From assembly GCF_016405985.1 (NCBI RefSeq), contig NZ_JAEFCF010000010.1, forward strand, positions 1-64,000: 64,000 nucleotides of DNA, in the 5' to 3' direction. Below are positions 9,443 through 18,056 of the stretch, piece after piece. Below the pieces are notes generated by a model. It was given only the letters and a program-made list of their open reading frames with translations. It ran no database searches and was not told where the DNA came from. Source of the DNA: Paracoccus sp. IB05 (GTDB taxonomy: Bacteria; Pseudomonadota; Alphaproteobacteria; Rhodobacterales; Rhodobacteraceae). Made by a program: the position numbers and the translations under genes. The stretch's first letter is position 1; the number at the start of each line of letters is the position of its first letter.

Positions 9443-9807
9443 GCTTCCCCCCGCGGCTCTTCCGGTTCAGCCAGGCGCATCCGGTCAACTTCAAGATGGC
9501 CAAAGCTGCGATAGGCACGGATCGTCAGCGCCAGGGCGAAGGCGAAGAGACCGAAGCCAATCACGATGGCGGTCAGCAACAGCGCCTGTGGCAGCGCATT
9601 GGCCAGCTCGCCGACGGGCCGCGCCCCGCCGGGCTCCAGCAGGGGCGGGCGGCCCTCGGTCAGGCGTCCGGCGGCAAAAATCGCCAGATTGACCGCATTC
9701 GAAAGCAGCATCAGCCCGAAGAGAAAGCGCAGCAGATTGCCCGAAAGCATCAGCCAGAGCCCGGCAGTGACCAGCGCTCCGGCCAGTATCGCAAGGATGG
9801 TTTCCAT
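9439..9807 (-). CDS. mrpC: Mrp cation/proton antiporter subunit C (NuoK-like)
   Basis: A 122-residue NuoK-like subunit with three helices: [40 protein letters not shown] and QALLLTAIVIGFGLFAFALA. The second contains the LLSNAVNL motif shared with NuoK and MnhC. Its start overlaps the mrpB stop by a single base and its stop overlaps mrpD by 4 nt. The C-terminal cytoplasmic tail after ALTIRAYR is longer and charged. Confidence 0.93.
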   Translation of the reverse strand: METILAILAGALVTAGLWLMLSGNLLRFLFGLMLLSNAVNLAIFAAGRLTEGRPPLLEPGGARPVGELANALPQALLLTAIVIGFGLFAFALALTIRAYRSFGHLEVDRMRLAEPEEPRGEA

Positions 9808-10220
9808 CAGCCGCCCGCCTTTCCGCTGTCTTCCAGCGCGAAGATCAGCGCCAGGACGCCGCCGATCACGGCCAGGAATACGCCGATGTCAAACAGCAGC
9901 ACCGTGGACAGCGGCAGGACCGGCAGATCGAGCCAGATCCCCTGGAAAGGCGCCCCCCCGCTCAGCGCGGCGCCCCCCCCCGCGATCAGGGCGCAAACCA
10001 GCCCGATGCCGCCCAGGCTGCGCGGATCGATCCGCAGCATCCGGCGCGCGGCCTCCGGCCCATCGGCGAAGATCACAATCGCAAAGCCAAGCGCCGCGAT
10101 CAGCCCGGCGATAAAGCCGCCGCCCGGCGCATTATGGCCGCGCAGGAGGATATAAAGCGCAAACCCCAGGAAGAGCGGCAGCAAAAGCCGCGCCCCGGTG
10201 GCAAGGATCGGCGATCTCAT
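9807..10220 (-). CDS. mrpB: Mrp cation/proton antiporter subunit B
   Basis: A 137-residue MnhB-family membrane protein with four helices and the diagnostic [18 protein letters not shown]. It is a separate subunit here, not fused to MrpA as in rhizobial PhaAB, which fits the seven-gene group 1 arrangement. It overlaps mrpA by 4 nt. The sequence ends [15 protein letters not shown]. No anomaly. Confidence 0.93.
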   Translation of the reverse strand: MRSPILATGARLLLPLFLGFALYILLRGHNAPGGGFIAGLIAALGFAIVIFADGPEAARRMLRIDPRSLGGIGLVCALIAGGGAALSGGAPFQGIWLDLPVLPLSTVLLFDIGVFLAVIGGVLALIFALEDSGKAGG

Positions 10221-12436
10221 CCGCGCGCCCTCCCGATGCGGCGCTTCAGCAGCGCCCAGGCGCCGATGCCGGCCAGAAGAACCACGGTGAGCTCGCCAAA
10301 AGTGTCAAAGGCCCGGAAATCCACAAGGATCACATTCACGATATTCAGACCATGCGCGAGGCTGAAGCTGTTTTCCTCGAAATATGTGGCAAGCTGCCGG
10401 TCCGGCGGATGCGCGGTGATCGCCAGCAGGATCAGCGTAACCGACAGACCCACAATGCCCGCGATCCCCCAATGCAACGCGCGGCGGCGGGGGCTGCGGC
10501 GCTCGGTGATTCCGGGCAGGCGCAGCAGCGCGATGCCGAACAGGACGGCAGAAAGGCACTCGACCATCAGCTGCGTCACCGCCACATCCGGCGCGCCGAA
10601 GATCAGGAAGATCAGCGCCACGCCGATCCCGACCGTGCCGATCCCGGCGATATTGGCGATGCGCGAATGCGGCGTCAGCGCAAGCGCCGCCCCGCCAAGC
10701 ATGAAACCCGCGATCACCCAGAGCGGCAGCGGCGCGGTGAAATCCACCGCCAGCAGCGGGCGCTTTGCCGCCAGTGTGACGAGGGTCACGAGGCCAGCCG
10801 TCAGAAAGCTCAGCGTGAGGTAGCGGCTCAGCCTCCCGGACTGGATCACCCGGGTCAGGCACGTGGCGAAGCTGGCAAGGCCCGCAAGCAACCGGTCCCA
10901 GCAGCGGTCCGCAAAGGAAAGGTCGGTCCCGCGCGCCAGAAGACGCGGCGCGGCCAGGAACAACAGCCCCCCCAGCCCGAAGGTCGCGAAGCTGAGCGCC
11001 AGCGGCAGGTTGACCCCGGCCCAGAGATGCAGCTCTGCCGCCGGGGCCGCGCCAAATCCCATGACCGCCGCGTCCAGCAACGGCTGCAAGAGGCCCGGCA
11101 TCAGCCCGAAGACAAGACCCGCCACCCCCAGCACGACCGGCCCGGCCAGCATCTGCCAGCCTGCCTCATGCGGCTCTCGCGGCAAGGGCCCGGGCGGCGC
11201 CCCCCAGAAAGGTCGCAGCGCCACCACTCCCGCCACCGCAAAGATCAGCGCATTCGCGGCCAGCAGCGGCAGGACCAGCCAGGGCGTGACCCCGGCATAA
11301 AGCAGCTCTTTCCCGATCCAGCCAAGGAAGGGCGGCAGGCCGGCCATCGAAACCGCAGCCAGAAGCGCCGAAACCGCGGTCAGCGGCATTGCCCGCCGCA
11401 AGCCGCGCAAGGCTGTCACATCGCGGCTGCCGGTGCCATGATCCACCGCGCCCACCACCATGAACAGCGCCGCCTTGTAAAGCGCATGCACGATCAGGAA
11501 GGTCAGCGCCGCCGTCAGGGCCACACCCGTACCCTGCGCCAGAAAGAGCACCAGCACGCCCAGAGCCATCAGCGTCGTCCAGGCCAGGGCCTGTTTCAGA
11601 TCGCGCTGGCGGATCGCCATGACCGAGGCAAAAAGCGCCGTTGCTCCGCCGGCCAGGGTCAGCGTGATCTCCCATGCCCCGGTGCCCGAGAGCGCCGGAT
11701 GCAGCCGCGCCAGCAGATAGACCCCCGCCTTCACCATGGTCGCGGAATGGAGATAGGCCGAAACCGGGGTCGGTGCCGCCATGGCATTCGGGAGCCAGAA
11801 ATGGAACGGGATCTGCGCAGATTTGGTGAATGCCCCCAAAAGCACCAGCGTCAGGATCGCGCCATAAAGCGGGCTGGTCTGCAATCCCCCGCCTTGCAGG
11901 ATCACCGCGAGATCATAGCTCCCCGCAGCAAAGCCGATCAGGATGAACCCGGCCAGCAGCGCAAGCCCGCCACCTGCCGTGACCAGCATCGCCTGGAGCG
12001 CATTGCGGCGCGCCTTCGGATCGTCATGGCTGAAGCCGATCAGCAGGTAAGAGGTGAGCGAGGTCAGCTCCCAGAACACGAATAACGTGATCAGGTCGCG
12101 CGCCAGCACCAGCCCCAGCATCGAAAGCATGAAGAGAAACAGGAAGAGCACAAAGCGCCCGAATTGCGGGTGGTCGCCCATATAGCCGGTGGCATAGAGG
12201 AAGATCAGCCCGCCGATTCCGGTGATCAGCGCAGCAAAGATCAGCGCCAGCGGGTCAAGCATGAAAGACAGCCCGATCCCGAGCGAGGGCACCCAGGCCA
12301 GATCGAACAGGACCGCGCCGGTTGTGAGGACCGCTCCTGCCAGTGCAAAGAGTGCTGCAAACAGCGCGAAAGCGACAGCCGCTGCCAGATAGCCCGCCGC
12401 CCGGGACAGGGAGAAACCGCTTTTGTCTTGCGCCAT
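10217..12436 (-). CDS. mrpA: Mrp cation/proton antiporter subunit A
   Basis: A 739-residue NuoL-like subunit, first gene of mrpABCDEFG. The N-terminal antiporter domain has [20 protein letters not shown] and [20 protein letters not shown]. The C-terminal third carries the extra MrpA module, with [20 protein letters not shown] and [20 protein letters not shown]. The complex is an electrogenic multi-subunit Na+ or K+/H+ antiporter used for alkaline pH and salt homeostasis. MrpA contains the long lateral helix and one ion pathway. An AT-rich palindrome about 86 nt upstream may control the operon. Confidence 0.96.
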   Translation of the reverse strand: MAQDKSGFSLSRAAGYLAAAVAFALFAALFALAGAVLTTGAVLFDLAWVPSLGIGLSFMLDPLALIFAALITGIGGLIFLYATGYMGDHPQFGRFVLFLFLFMLSMLGLVLARDLITLFVFWELTSLTSYLLIGFSHDDPKARRNALQAMLVTAGGGLALLAGFILIGFAAGSYDLAVILQGGGLQTSPLYGAILTLVLLGAFTKSAQIPFHFWLPNAMAAPTPVSAYLHSATMVKAGVYLLARLHPALSGTGAWEITLTLAGGATALFASVMAIRQRDLKQALAWTTLMALGVLVLFLAQGTGVALTAALTFLIVHALYKAALFMVVGAVDHGTGSRDVTALRGLRRAMPLTAVSALLAAVSMAGLPPFLGWIGKELLYAGVTPWLVLPLLAANALIFAVAGVVALRPFWGAPPGPLPREPHEAGWQMLAGPVVLGVAGLVFGLMPGLLQPLLDAAVMGFGAAPAAELHLWAGVNLPLALSFATFGLGGLLFLAAPRLLARGTDLSFADRCWDRLLAGLASFATCLTRVIQSGRLSRYLTLSFLTAGLVTLVTLAAKRPLLAVDFTAPLPLWVIAGFMLGGAALALTPHSRIANIAGIGTVGIGVALIFLIFGAPDVAVTQLMVECLSAVLFGIALLRLPGITERRSPRRRALHWGIAGIVGLSVTLILLAITAHPPDRQLATYFEENSFSLAHGLNIVNVILVDFRAFDTFGELTVVLLAGIGAWALLKRRIGRARG

Positions 12437-12521
12437 GGCCTCCCCCTCCGGTTACCGCCTCCGGTCACTCAGTCGATACAGGCGGGCACCCGAAGAGAGA
12501 AATAGAAATCTGCGGCTGTCA

Positions 12522-12540
12522 TTATAGTTTAAAACTATAA
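12522..12540. promoter_or_regulatory. AT-rich palindrome upstream of mrpA
   Basis: TTATAGTTT and AAACTATAA form a perfect 9-bp inverted repeat around one central A. It is strikingly AT-rich in high-GC surroundings, between the rpsO terminator and mrpA. A homodimeric repressor site or core promoter element for the antiporter operon is plausible. No cognate regulator is adjacent. Confidence 0.5.
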
Positions 12541-12555
12541 GAGAGGGGCGGTATC

Positions 12556-12590
12556 AAAGAAAAATGCCCGTACCTTTCGGCACGGGCATT
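12556..12590 (-). terminator. Rho-independent terminator of rpsO
   Basis: On the minus strand AATGCCCGT (12590-12582) pairs with ACGGGCATT (12571-12563), followed by TTTTTCTTT. It lies about 50 nt after the rpsO stop and isolates rpsO from mrpA. Confidence 0.88.
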
Positions 12591-12638
12591 CTTGTGACAC
12601 AGACACGACCCGGTGAAACCGGGCGCTGCGGCAAAACC

Positions 12639-12908
12639 TCAGCGACGCAGGCCGAGGCGCGCGATCAGCGAGCTGTAACGGGCTTCGTCTTTGGCTTTCA
12701 GATAGTCCAGCAGCTTGCGGCGCTGCGCGACGAGCATAAGCAGACCACGACGCGAGTGGTTGTCTTTCTTATGCGTTTTGAAATGCTCGGTCAGGGTCGC
12801 GATGCGCGAGGACAGGATGGAAACCTGCACTTCGGGCGAACCGGTATCACCGGCTTTGGTCGCGTATTCCTTGATCAGGCGGGCTTTTTCTTCGACGGTG
12901 ATCGACAT
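12639..12908 (-). CDS. rpsO: 30S ribosomal protein S15
   Basis: An 89-residue S15, binding 16S rRNA at the central domain junction. The sequence [18 protein letters not shown] through [20 protein letters not shown] and [20 protein letters not shown] is fully canonical and ends [13 protein letters not shown]. The ATG at 12908 follows AAGGAGC. In most bacteria rpsO precedes pnp directly; here a terminator follows and the next genes are mrp. Confidence 0.98.
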   Translation of the reverse strand: MSITVEEKARLIKEYATKAGDTGSPEVQVSILSSRIATLTEHFKTHKKDNHSRRGLLMLVAQRRKLLDYLKAKDEARYSSLIARLGLRR

Positions 12909-13154
12909 CGGATGCTCCTTTCGGTGTTGCGAGAGACGGCACAAGCCGGGATGTCGTCCAGCAGGGCCCTTACACCCCGGCAGGGAAAACCACTGCAGGG
13001 GATGCGCGCCTATACGGGGATTCGGCGCAAAAGGAAAGCCCCTGGCGCTGTCGGCGGCAAAGCGTATCGGATCAGGTCTGGTCCTGGCCCGCACCGGCTG
13101 AACCCGTCCGGTCAGCGCGAATCCGGAAACGGATCGCGTCGGATTTTTCACAAC

Positions 13155-13252
13155 TTAACCAAAACATCTCCTATGAGAATACACCCTCACGTGGTATTGA
13201 CTGATCAGGAAGTTTTCATATGCATCAAATGGTTAACGTGAAAAATGGTTAA
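13155..13252. promoter_or_regulatory. Candidate CtrA half-sites upstream of the RTX gene
   Basis: ATGGTTAA occurs twice, at 13229-13236 and 13245-13252, and is the reverse complement of TTAACCAT, the known CtrA half-site. A third related TTAACCAA lies at 13155-13162. The 378-nt gap (12909-13286) also holds a TTGACT (13197-13202) that could be a -35 element. The second site ends 34 nt before the RTX start. CtrA control is inferred from the motif only. Confidence 0.5.
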
Positions 13253-13286
13253 CGCCCCGCAAGGGCCGGCCATGTGAGGTGGAACA

Positions 13287-14561
13287 ATGTTAGGCCTGTT
13301 AGGATTGCTGGGGGCAGTGTTCGCGGGAGCCGTGATCGAGGGCATTTCGGCCCGCGCCACGGACGAAGAGGATGAGGCTGAAAACGCAGACGGCCAGACC
13401 GAAGATCAGGCCGAACACGGTAACCTGCTGGATGATCCGGACCAGGCCGCTCAGGATGACCCCCTGCACCTCGTGAACCCCTTCCGAACAGGCGGCACGC
13501 ATGGCGGCGGCTGGATCGGCAGCTCTACGAACACAGGAAGCAACGTCTCAACTGATCCCGGCGGCAGTGACAGCGGAACAGATGTTCCGGGAACTGGCAT
13601 CGATAGCGACCATGACCCTGATACTGGCCTGGCGCCTGTTGATGGCCCTCAGATCACCGATCCGGCGCCCGGTACAGCCGTTGACCCCTCCGATGATGAC
13701 GATACGGATACCGCCACCCCTGTCCTTCCGGGAAGCGGTTCGGCCACAGAAACAGGCTCGTCGCTGTCCTCGCCGGCCAGTGGCACGGCCCGGGACGACC
13801 TGCTCGACGGTGGGGACAACGCAGACCTGATCCGGGGCGGCGAGGGCAATGATCAGATCAATGCGCGTGACGGCGACGACACGATTTACGGGGATGACGG
13901 CAACGACATTGTCACAGCCGGGGCGGGCAATGATCTCGTCTTTGGCGGTGCCGGAAATGACGAGCTGCATGGTGACGCGGGCGATGACACGCTTGAAGGC
14001 GGCGCGGGTGACGACCAGCTGATGGGGCATGAAGGCGACGATCTGCTCCGGGGCGGCGCCGGCAATGACACGCTGCTGGGCGGTGAGGGCGATGACAGTC
14101 TTTATGGCGAGGAGGGCGATGACTGGCTCTGGGGCGGCGAGGGCGACGATCAGATGGTCGGCGGTGCGGGCGCGGATACGCTGGATGGCGGCGCCGGGAA
14201 TGATACGCTCTGGGGCGCCTTCCCCGAGGGTGACGATGGCGAAGTCGACTTCCTCAATGGCGGTGACGGCGATGATGTGATCCATCTCGGCGCGGGCGAT
14301 TATGGCAATGGCGGCGCGGGATCTGACAGCTTCGTCCTGACGCAATGGCTGGGTGAAGGCGGCTTCGCGACCATCACCGATTACGACCCGCAGGATGATG
14401 AGATCGTGCTGGTCTATGACCCGGCCGCCCATGTCTCGCCCGCAGTCTCGGTGACGCAAAGCGCGACCGGCGGCTCATCCCTGATCAGCATCGACGGCTT
14501 TGTCGTGGCCGAGGTGAATGGCCAGGTCAACCTGTCCGAAATCAGGCTGCTCGCCGCCTGA
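13287..14561 (+). CDS. RTX calcium-binding repeat protein
   Basis: A 424-residue protein with three parts. Residues 1-22 are hydrophobic (MLGLLGLLGAVFAGAVIEG). Residues about 25-170 are an acidic, low-complexity Asp/Gly/Thr/Ser/Pro linker. Residues about 175-309 are some 15 tandem nonapeptides of the GGxGxDxLx type that bind calcium and fold as a beta-roll. After a short break (GAFPEGDDGEVDFLN) two more degenerate repeats follow, then a beta-rich C-terminal domain of about 75 residues starting FVLTQWLGEG. RTX proteins are normally secreted by type I secretion using a C-terminal signal; no type I genes are in this window. The ATG follows GAGGTGG. It interrupts the rpsO-truB neighbourhood on the opposite strand. 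Confidence 0.8.
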   Translation: MLGLLGLLGAVFAGAVIEGISARATDEEDEAENADGQTEDQAEHGNLLDDPDQAAQDDPLHLVNPFRTGGTHGGGWIGSSTNTGSNVSTDPGGSDSGTDVPGTGIDSDHDPDTGLAPVDGPQITDPAPGTAVDPSDDDDTDTATPVLPGSGSATETGSSLSSPASGTARDDLLDGGDNADLIRGGEGNDQINARDGDDTIYGDDGNDIVTAGAGNDLVFGGAGNDELHGDAGDDTLEGGAGDDQLMGHEGDDLLRGGAGNDTLLGGEGDDSLYGEEGDDWLWGGEGDDQMVGGAGADTLDGGAGNDTLWGAFPEGDDGEVDFLNGGDGDDVIHLGAGDYGNGGAGSDSFVLTQWLGEGGFATITDYDPQDDEIVLVYDPAAHVSPAVSVTQSATGGSSLISIDGFVVAEVNGQVNLSEIRLLAA

Positions 14562-14604
14562 TCCGGCGCGGCGCGACTCAGCCAGGGCAGATGCGAAAAC
14601 CCAA

Positions 14605-14632
14605 AGGGCGGCCAGATCGGCCGCCCTGTCTC
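14605..14632 (+). terminator. Terminator-like hairpin between the RTX gene and truB
   Basis: AGGGCGGCC (14605-14613) and GGCCGCCCT (14619-14627) form a perfect 9-bp stem with a 5-nt loop between two convergent genes. It is followed by GTCTC with few Ts, so termination strength is uncertain. Confidence 0.6.
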
Positions 14633-14670
14633 AATGCCGCAGCCCTGCCGCGAAAATCAGCGCCAGCACG

Positions 14671-15573
14671 TCAAAGATTGAACACGCGCGACGGGTGCAA
14701 CTCACCGCCCATATAGCGGCCAAGCGCCAGCGCCTTGCCGTCAAAGCTCGCCCAGGCCTCATCGCCATAATCGATATGGCCCAGCACCTGCCCCGGATTG
14801 CCGTTCTTCAGCCGCACCGCCCCTTCCGCTGTCGCCTTCAGCTCTGGCAGATCCGCCAGCGCGAGTTCGAGCGGCGCCAGCAGAGCGTCGATCCCGTCCT
14901 GCCGCGCCAGCTCCTCGATCTGCGCCATCGTGACCGCCTCAGCCGCCTCGAATGGCCCCGACCATTCCCGCCTGAGCCAGGCCACATGGCCGAGACAGCC
15001 AAGTGCCCGGCCAAGATCGCGTGCAATGGCGCGCACATAGCCGCCCTTGCCACAGACCATTTCCAGATCGGCGTGATCGGCATCGGGCCGCCCCAGCAGC
15101 ACAAGGCTGTCAACCCATAGCGGCCGCGCCGCGAGATCCATCTCGATCCCCTCGCGGGCGAGGTCATAAGCACGCTCGCCATCGACCTTGACTGCGGAAA
15201 CCTGTGGCGGAACCTGCAGGATCTCGCCGCGAAACGCGGCCAGCGCCGCCTCGATTTCACCATCCGAAGGCCGCGCAAGCGAGGTCGCAATCACCGCACC
15301 GCTGGCATCATCGGTTGCAGTCGCGGCCCCGAATACCACCCGGAACCGGTAGCATTTCAGTGCATCCGCCACCACCGGCACACATTTGGTGGCCTCGCCC
15401 AGAGCAACCGCCAGCACCCCCGTCGCATCCGGATCCAGCGTGCCGGCATGGCCGGCTTTTTGGGCCTGAAAGGCCCATTTCACCTTGTTCACCACATCGG
15501 TCGAGCCAATGCCCGCAGGCTTGTCGACGATCACCCAGCCGGAAACCGGGCGGCCTTTGCGCGTTTTCGCCAT
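14671..15573 (-). CDS. truB: tRNA pseudouridine(55) synthase TruB
   Basis: A 300-residue enzyme converting U55 of the tRNA T-loop to pseudouridine. The motif II segment [14 protein letters not shown] holds the catalytic aspartate D47. The N-terminal [17 protein letters not shown] and the [19 protein letters not shown] block are typical. The C-terminal PUA-like part ends PSRVFNL. It lies 3 nt after the phosphodiester glycosidase gene, in the rbfA operon. Confidence 0.97.
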   Translation of the reverse strand: MAKTRKGRPVSGWVIVDKPAGIGSTDVVNKVKWAFQAQKAGHAGTLDPDATGVLAVALGEATKCVPVVADALKCYRFRVVFGAATATDDASGAVIATSLARPSDGEIEAALAAFRGEILQVPPQVSAVKVDGERAYDLAREGIEMDLAARPLWVDSLVLLGRPDADHADLEMVCGKGGYVRAIARDLGRALGCLGHVAWLRREWSGPFEAAEAVTMAQIEELARQDGIDALLAPLELALADLPELKATAEGAVRLKNGNPGQVLGHIDYGDEAWASFDGKALALGRYMGGELHPSRVFNL

Positions 15574-15576
15574 TGA

Positions 15577-16323
15577 TTAGTCCTGTGCCTGACCCGAATC
15601 GATCACGGTGCCGACAATCGGCCCCATCGCGAAGCCGCCGTCATGGCGCCCCAGCTCGGGCGCGTAAAGCCGCGAAATATTGCCGTCGAAATAAAGCGCA
15701 TCCGTCAGCCCGAGATGGTCGCGGAAAAACCGCGCGAACTGGTGGAAACTGACGGCCCGGTCGCTCATCACGAAGACTGCCTTCGTCCCCGCGGCATCGA
15801 CGCCGACGCCATTGCGGATATAGGTCGAATCGCTGTTTTCCAGAAAGCGGGGATGCAGCTTGCCATTGATCACCAGCATCGGCCCCGACTGCGTCGCATA
15901 ACGGCAATTGCCCCGCAGGGGCTCGAACGCGCGGCTGTCGGTGATGTTGAAACTGCCATCCGCCCAGCAAAACACCCCATTTGGCAGCAGGCCGAAATTC
16001 CCCGGCCCCTCGGCAGTGACGATGGCATGTTTCTCTTCGCCGCCCTCGATATAAAGTCCGACGGGCGAGCGGTCGCGGTGATACATGCCGGCATTCATCG
16101 CGAAACCAAGCGCTTTGCCCTCGGCCGCCAAAGCCTGGTCAACCGCGCGGAACGAGCCGAGATTGCCCCTGGGACCGTCGAGAAACAGCCGCAGATCATC
16201 CGCTGCCGTCACTTCGCAAAGACTGAAAGGCACGCCCTCGAACATATCCTGGCGGCAGGCCGAGGCCGATGCGGCCCCCGCACCCGATATCAGCACCACC
16301 AGGGCCGCGAGGAGGCGGATCAC
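15577..16323 (-). CDS. Exported phosphodiester glycosidase-like protein (DUF2233)
   Basis: A 248-residue protein of the NAGPA/DUF2233 family, whose members cleave GlcNAc phosphodiesters or related links. It has a signal peptide ([20 protein letters not shown]). Family blocks are ALGFAMNAGMYH, PVGLYIEGGEEK, FGLLPNGVFCW, YATQSGPMLVINGKLHP, RNGVGVDAAGTKAVFVMSD and LYFDGNISRLY. A periplasmic role in glycan or envelope metabolism is inferred. The start is GTG within a GTGA overlap with the rbfA stop, so it is translationally coupled between rbfA and truB, an unexpected place for an envelope enzyme. Confidence 0.82.
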   Translation of the reverse strand: MIRLLAALVVLISGAGAASASACRQDMFEGVPFSLCEVTAADDLRLFLDGPRGNLGSFRAVDQALAAEGKALGFAMNAGMYHRDRSPVGLYIEGGEEKHAIVTAEGPGNFGLLPNGVFCWADGSFNITDSRAFEPLRGNCRYATQSGPMLVINGKLHPRFLENSDSTYIRNGVGVDAAGTKAVFVMSDRAVSFHQFARFFRDHLGLTDALYFDGNISRLYAPELGRHDGGFAMGPIVGTVIDSGQAQD

Positions 16324-16751
16324 GCCTCTTCCTCCCCGGCCCCTTCCTGATCTTTGCTCCCGATATCGCGCTGCACCTTCGGATCCGCGAACAGCCGCCG
16401 CGTCTCGTCAAGCCGGTCATAGGTCTCGTCCGGGCGGAACCGCAGATCGGGCGCGTATTTCAGCGTCAGCCCGGCCGCGACCCGGTGGCGCAGCTCGCCC
16501 CGGTGCTTCGCCAGCAGCTTCACCGCCTCATCAACCGGCGCCGAGCCCAGAAGCGGCATGACATAAACCGTCGCCACTTTGAGATCGGTTGAAAGCGAGA
16601 CCTCGCCGACGGTGATCGGCATAGCATTCAGCTCCGGGTCGTGGATCTCGCCCCGGTTCAGAACATCGGAAAGGGTACGTCGGATCAGTTCGCCAACCCG
16701 CAGCTGACGCTGCGACGGCCCCTGACCGGAGGATGTGCGTTTTGTGGCCAT
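16320..16751 (-). CDS. rbfA: 30S ribosome-binding factor A
   Basis: A 143-residue KH-like factor for late 30S maturation and cold adaptation. It begins [20 protein letters not shown]; another ATG three codons upstream (16760) is possible. The conserved core is [35 protein letters not shown] and [20 protein letters not shown]. The acidic C-terminal tail is extended. It heads the rbfA-glycosidase-truB operon and is divergent from dapB. Confidence 0.95.
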   Translation of the reverse strand: MATKRTSSGQGPSQRQLRVGELIRRTLSDVLNRGEIHDPELNAMPITVGEVSLSTDLKVATVYVMPLLGSAPVDEAVKLLAKHRGELRHRVAAGLTLKYAPDLRFRPDETYDRLDETRRLFADPKVQRDIGSKDQEGAGEEEA

Positions 16752-16850
16752 GCCCCGCATTTAAGCGCTTTCGGCCCGCCCCGCAACGGGCAGGGTTTCA
16801 ACCAGGCGCTGCCGGCGTTAAACCACAGCAGGAAAGCGCTGGAGGAAGTC

Positions 16851-17660
16851 ATGAGCGATCTGCCGGGTATTGTCGTCACGGGTGTGTCGGGCCGCATGGG
16901 GCAGATGCTGGTGAAAACCATCCAGGCCAGCGGCAAGGCGCGTCTTGTCGCCGGGGTGGCACGCGAAGGCAGTCTCTGGATCGGCCGCGATCTTGGCGAA
17001 TGCATGGGCGGCCAGCCGAATGGCATCATCGTGACCGATGACCCGGTCGAGGCCTTCGCCAAAGCCCAGGGCGTGATCGATTTCACCTCGCCCGCGGCCA
17101 CGGTGGAATTTGCCGGCCTCGCCGCCCAGGCCCGCGCGGTGCATGTGATCGGCACCACAGGGCTCAGCGATTCGGATATCGCGAAACTCGGCGCGGCGGC
17201 GCGCCATGCGGTCATCATCCGCGCCGGCAATATGAGCCTCGGCGTCAATCTTCTGACCGGGCTTGCGCGCAAGGTCGCGGCGGCGCTGGATGAAGACTGG
17301 GATATCGAAGTGGTCGAGGCGCATCACCGTCACAAGGTCGATGCGCCGTCCGGCACGGCGCTGATGCTGGGCGCGGCCGCCGCAGAAGGCCGAGGCAAAA
17401 GCCTGGCTGAGCTGCGCACCCCCGCCCGCGAAGGCATCACCGGCGCCCGCAGCCGCGGCACGATCGGCTTTTCAGCGATCCGGGGCGGCGATGTTGTCGG
17501 CGAACATGATGTGATCTTCGCCGCCGATGGCGAACGCATCGTGCTGCGCCACCTTGCCACAGACCGCTCGATCTTCGCCCGGGGCGCATTGCGCGCCGTC
17601 CTCTGGGGGCAGGGCAAAAAGCCCGGCCATTATGACATGGCGGATGTGCTCGGAATCTGA
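16851..17660 (+). CDS. dapB: 4-hydroxy-tetrahydrodipicolinate reductase
   Basis: A 269-residue DapB catalysing the second committed step of lysine/diaminopimelate synthesis with NAD(P)H. The ATG at 16851 follows GGAGGAAG. The N-terminal dinucleotide fold is [19 protein letters not shown]. The signature [20 protein letters not shown] carries the catalytic histidines and lysine. C-terminal blocks are [19 protein letters not shown] and [20 protein letters not shown]. dapF lies in the same window at 39779. Confidence 0.97.
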   Translation: MSDLPGIVVTGVSGRMGQMLVKTIQASGKARLVAGVAREGSLWIGRDLGECMGGQPNGIIVTDDPVEAFAKAQGVIDFTSPAATVEFAGLAAQARAVHVIGTTGLSDSDIAKLGAAARHAVIIRAGNMSLGVNLLTGLARKVAAALDEDWDIEVVEAHHRHKVDAPSGTALMLGAAAAEGRGKSLAELRTPAREGITGARSRGTIGFSAIRGGDVVGEHDVIFAADGERIVLRHLATDRSIFARGALRAVLWGQGKKPGHYDMADVLGI

Positions 17661-17800
17661 CACCGGATCAGCCCATTCGATCCGCCCCTGGATCCGGAGG
17701 GCCAGCTTCCTCTTGACCTGAATACTCCCGCGCGGAGCGCTTCCGCAGTCAGGCATAGGCGCTCCGTCCACAGGCACTCGGACCGCAGGCACTCAGCCGG

Positions 17801-17989
17801 TCAGAAATCGACCGCGAGCCCCTTCTTCTCCCAATCCCCATAGCGCACCGGCTCCAGCCCGTCGCGCCCGCCATATTCCTTTGGCACCGCCTGATCGCCC
17901 AAAGCCTTGCGCCGCGCCCCGGCTTCGGCAAGCGCCCGCAGCGCCTCGGGCGGCAGATCGCGTTTTTCTTCCGGTTGGCAATCGGTCAT
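17801..17989 (-). CDS. SDHAF4/DUF1674 family small protein
   Basis: A 62-residue protein ending with the family signature PKEYGGRDGLEPVRYGDWEK followed by KGLAVDF. Mitochondrial and alphaproteobacterial homologues help assemble the flavinated succinate dehydrogenase subunit. No sdh genes are in this window. It is divergent from rsmB with a 67-nt gap. The 17661-17800 stretch before it shows no feature. Confidence 0.82.
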   Translation of the reverse strand: MTDCQPEEKRDLPPEALRALAEAGARRKALGDQAVPKEYGGRDGLEPVRYGDWEKKGLAVDF

Positions 17990-18056
17990 GGCAGCGGTTC
18001 CTCTCCGGTCCTTGTCTGTGATACAGCGCCGGACGGCAGGTGCAAAGGGGCGCAGA

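Noticed and set aside
13809-14213. Possible tandem DNA repeat or CRISPR-like array
   Set aside because: The periodicity is 27 nt, in frame and imperfect; it reflects RTX nonapeptides, not DNA repeats.
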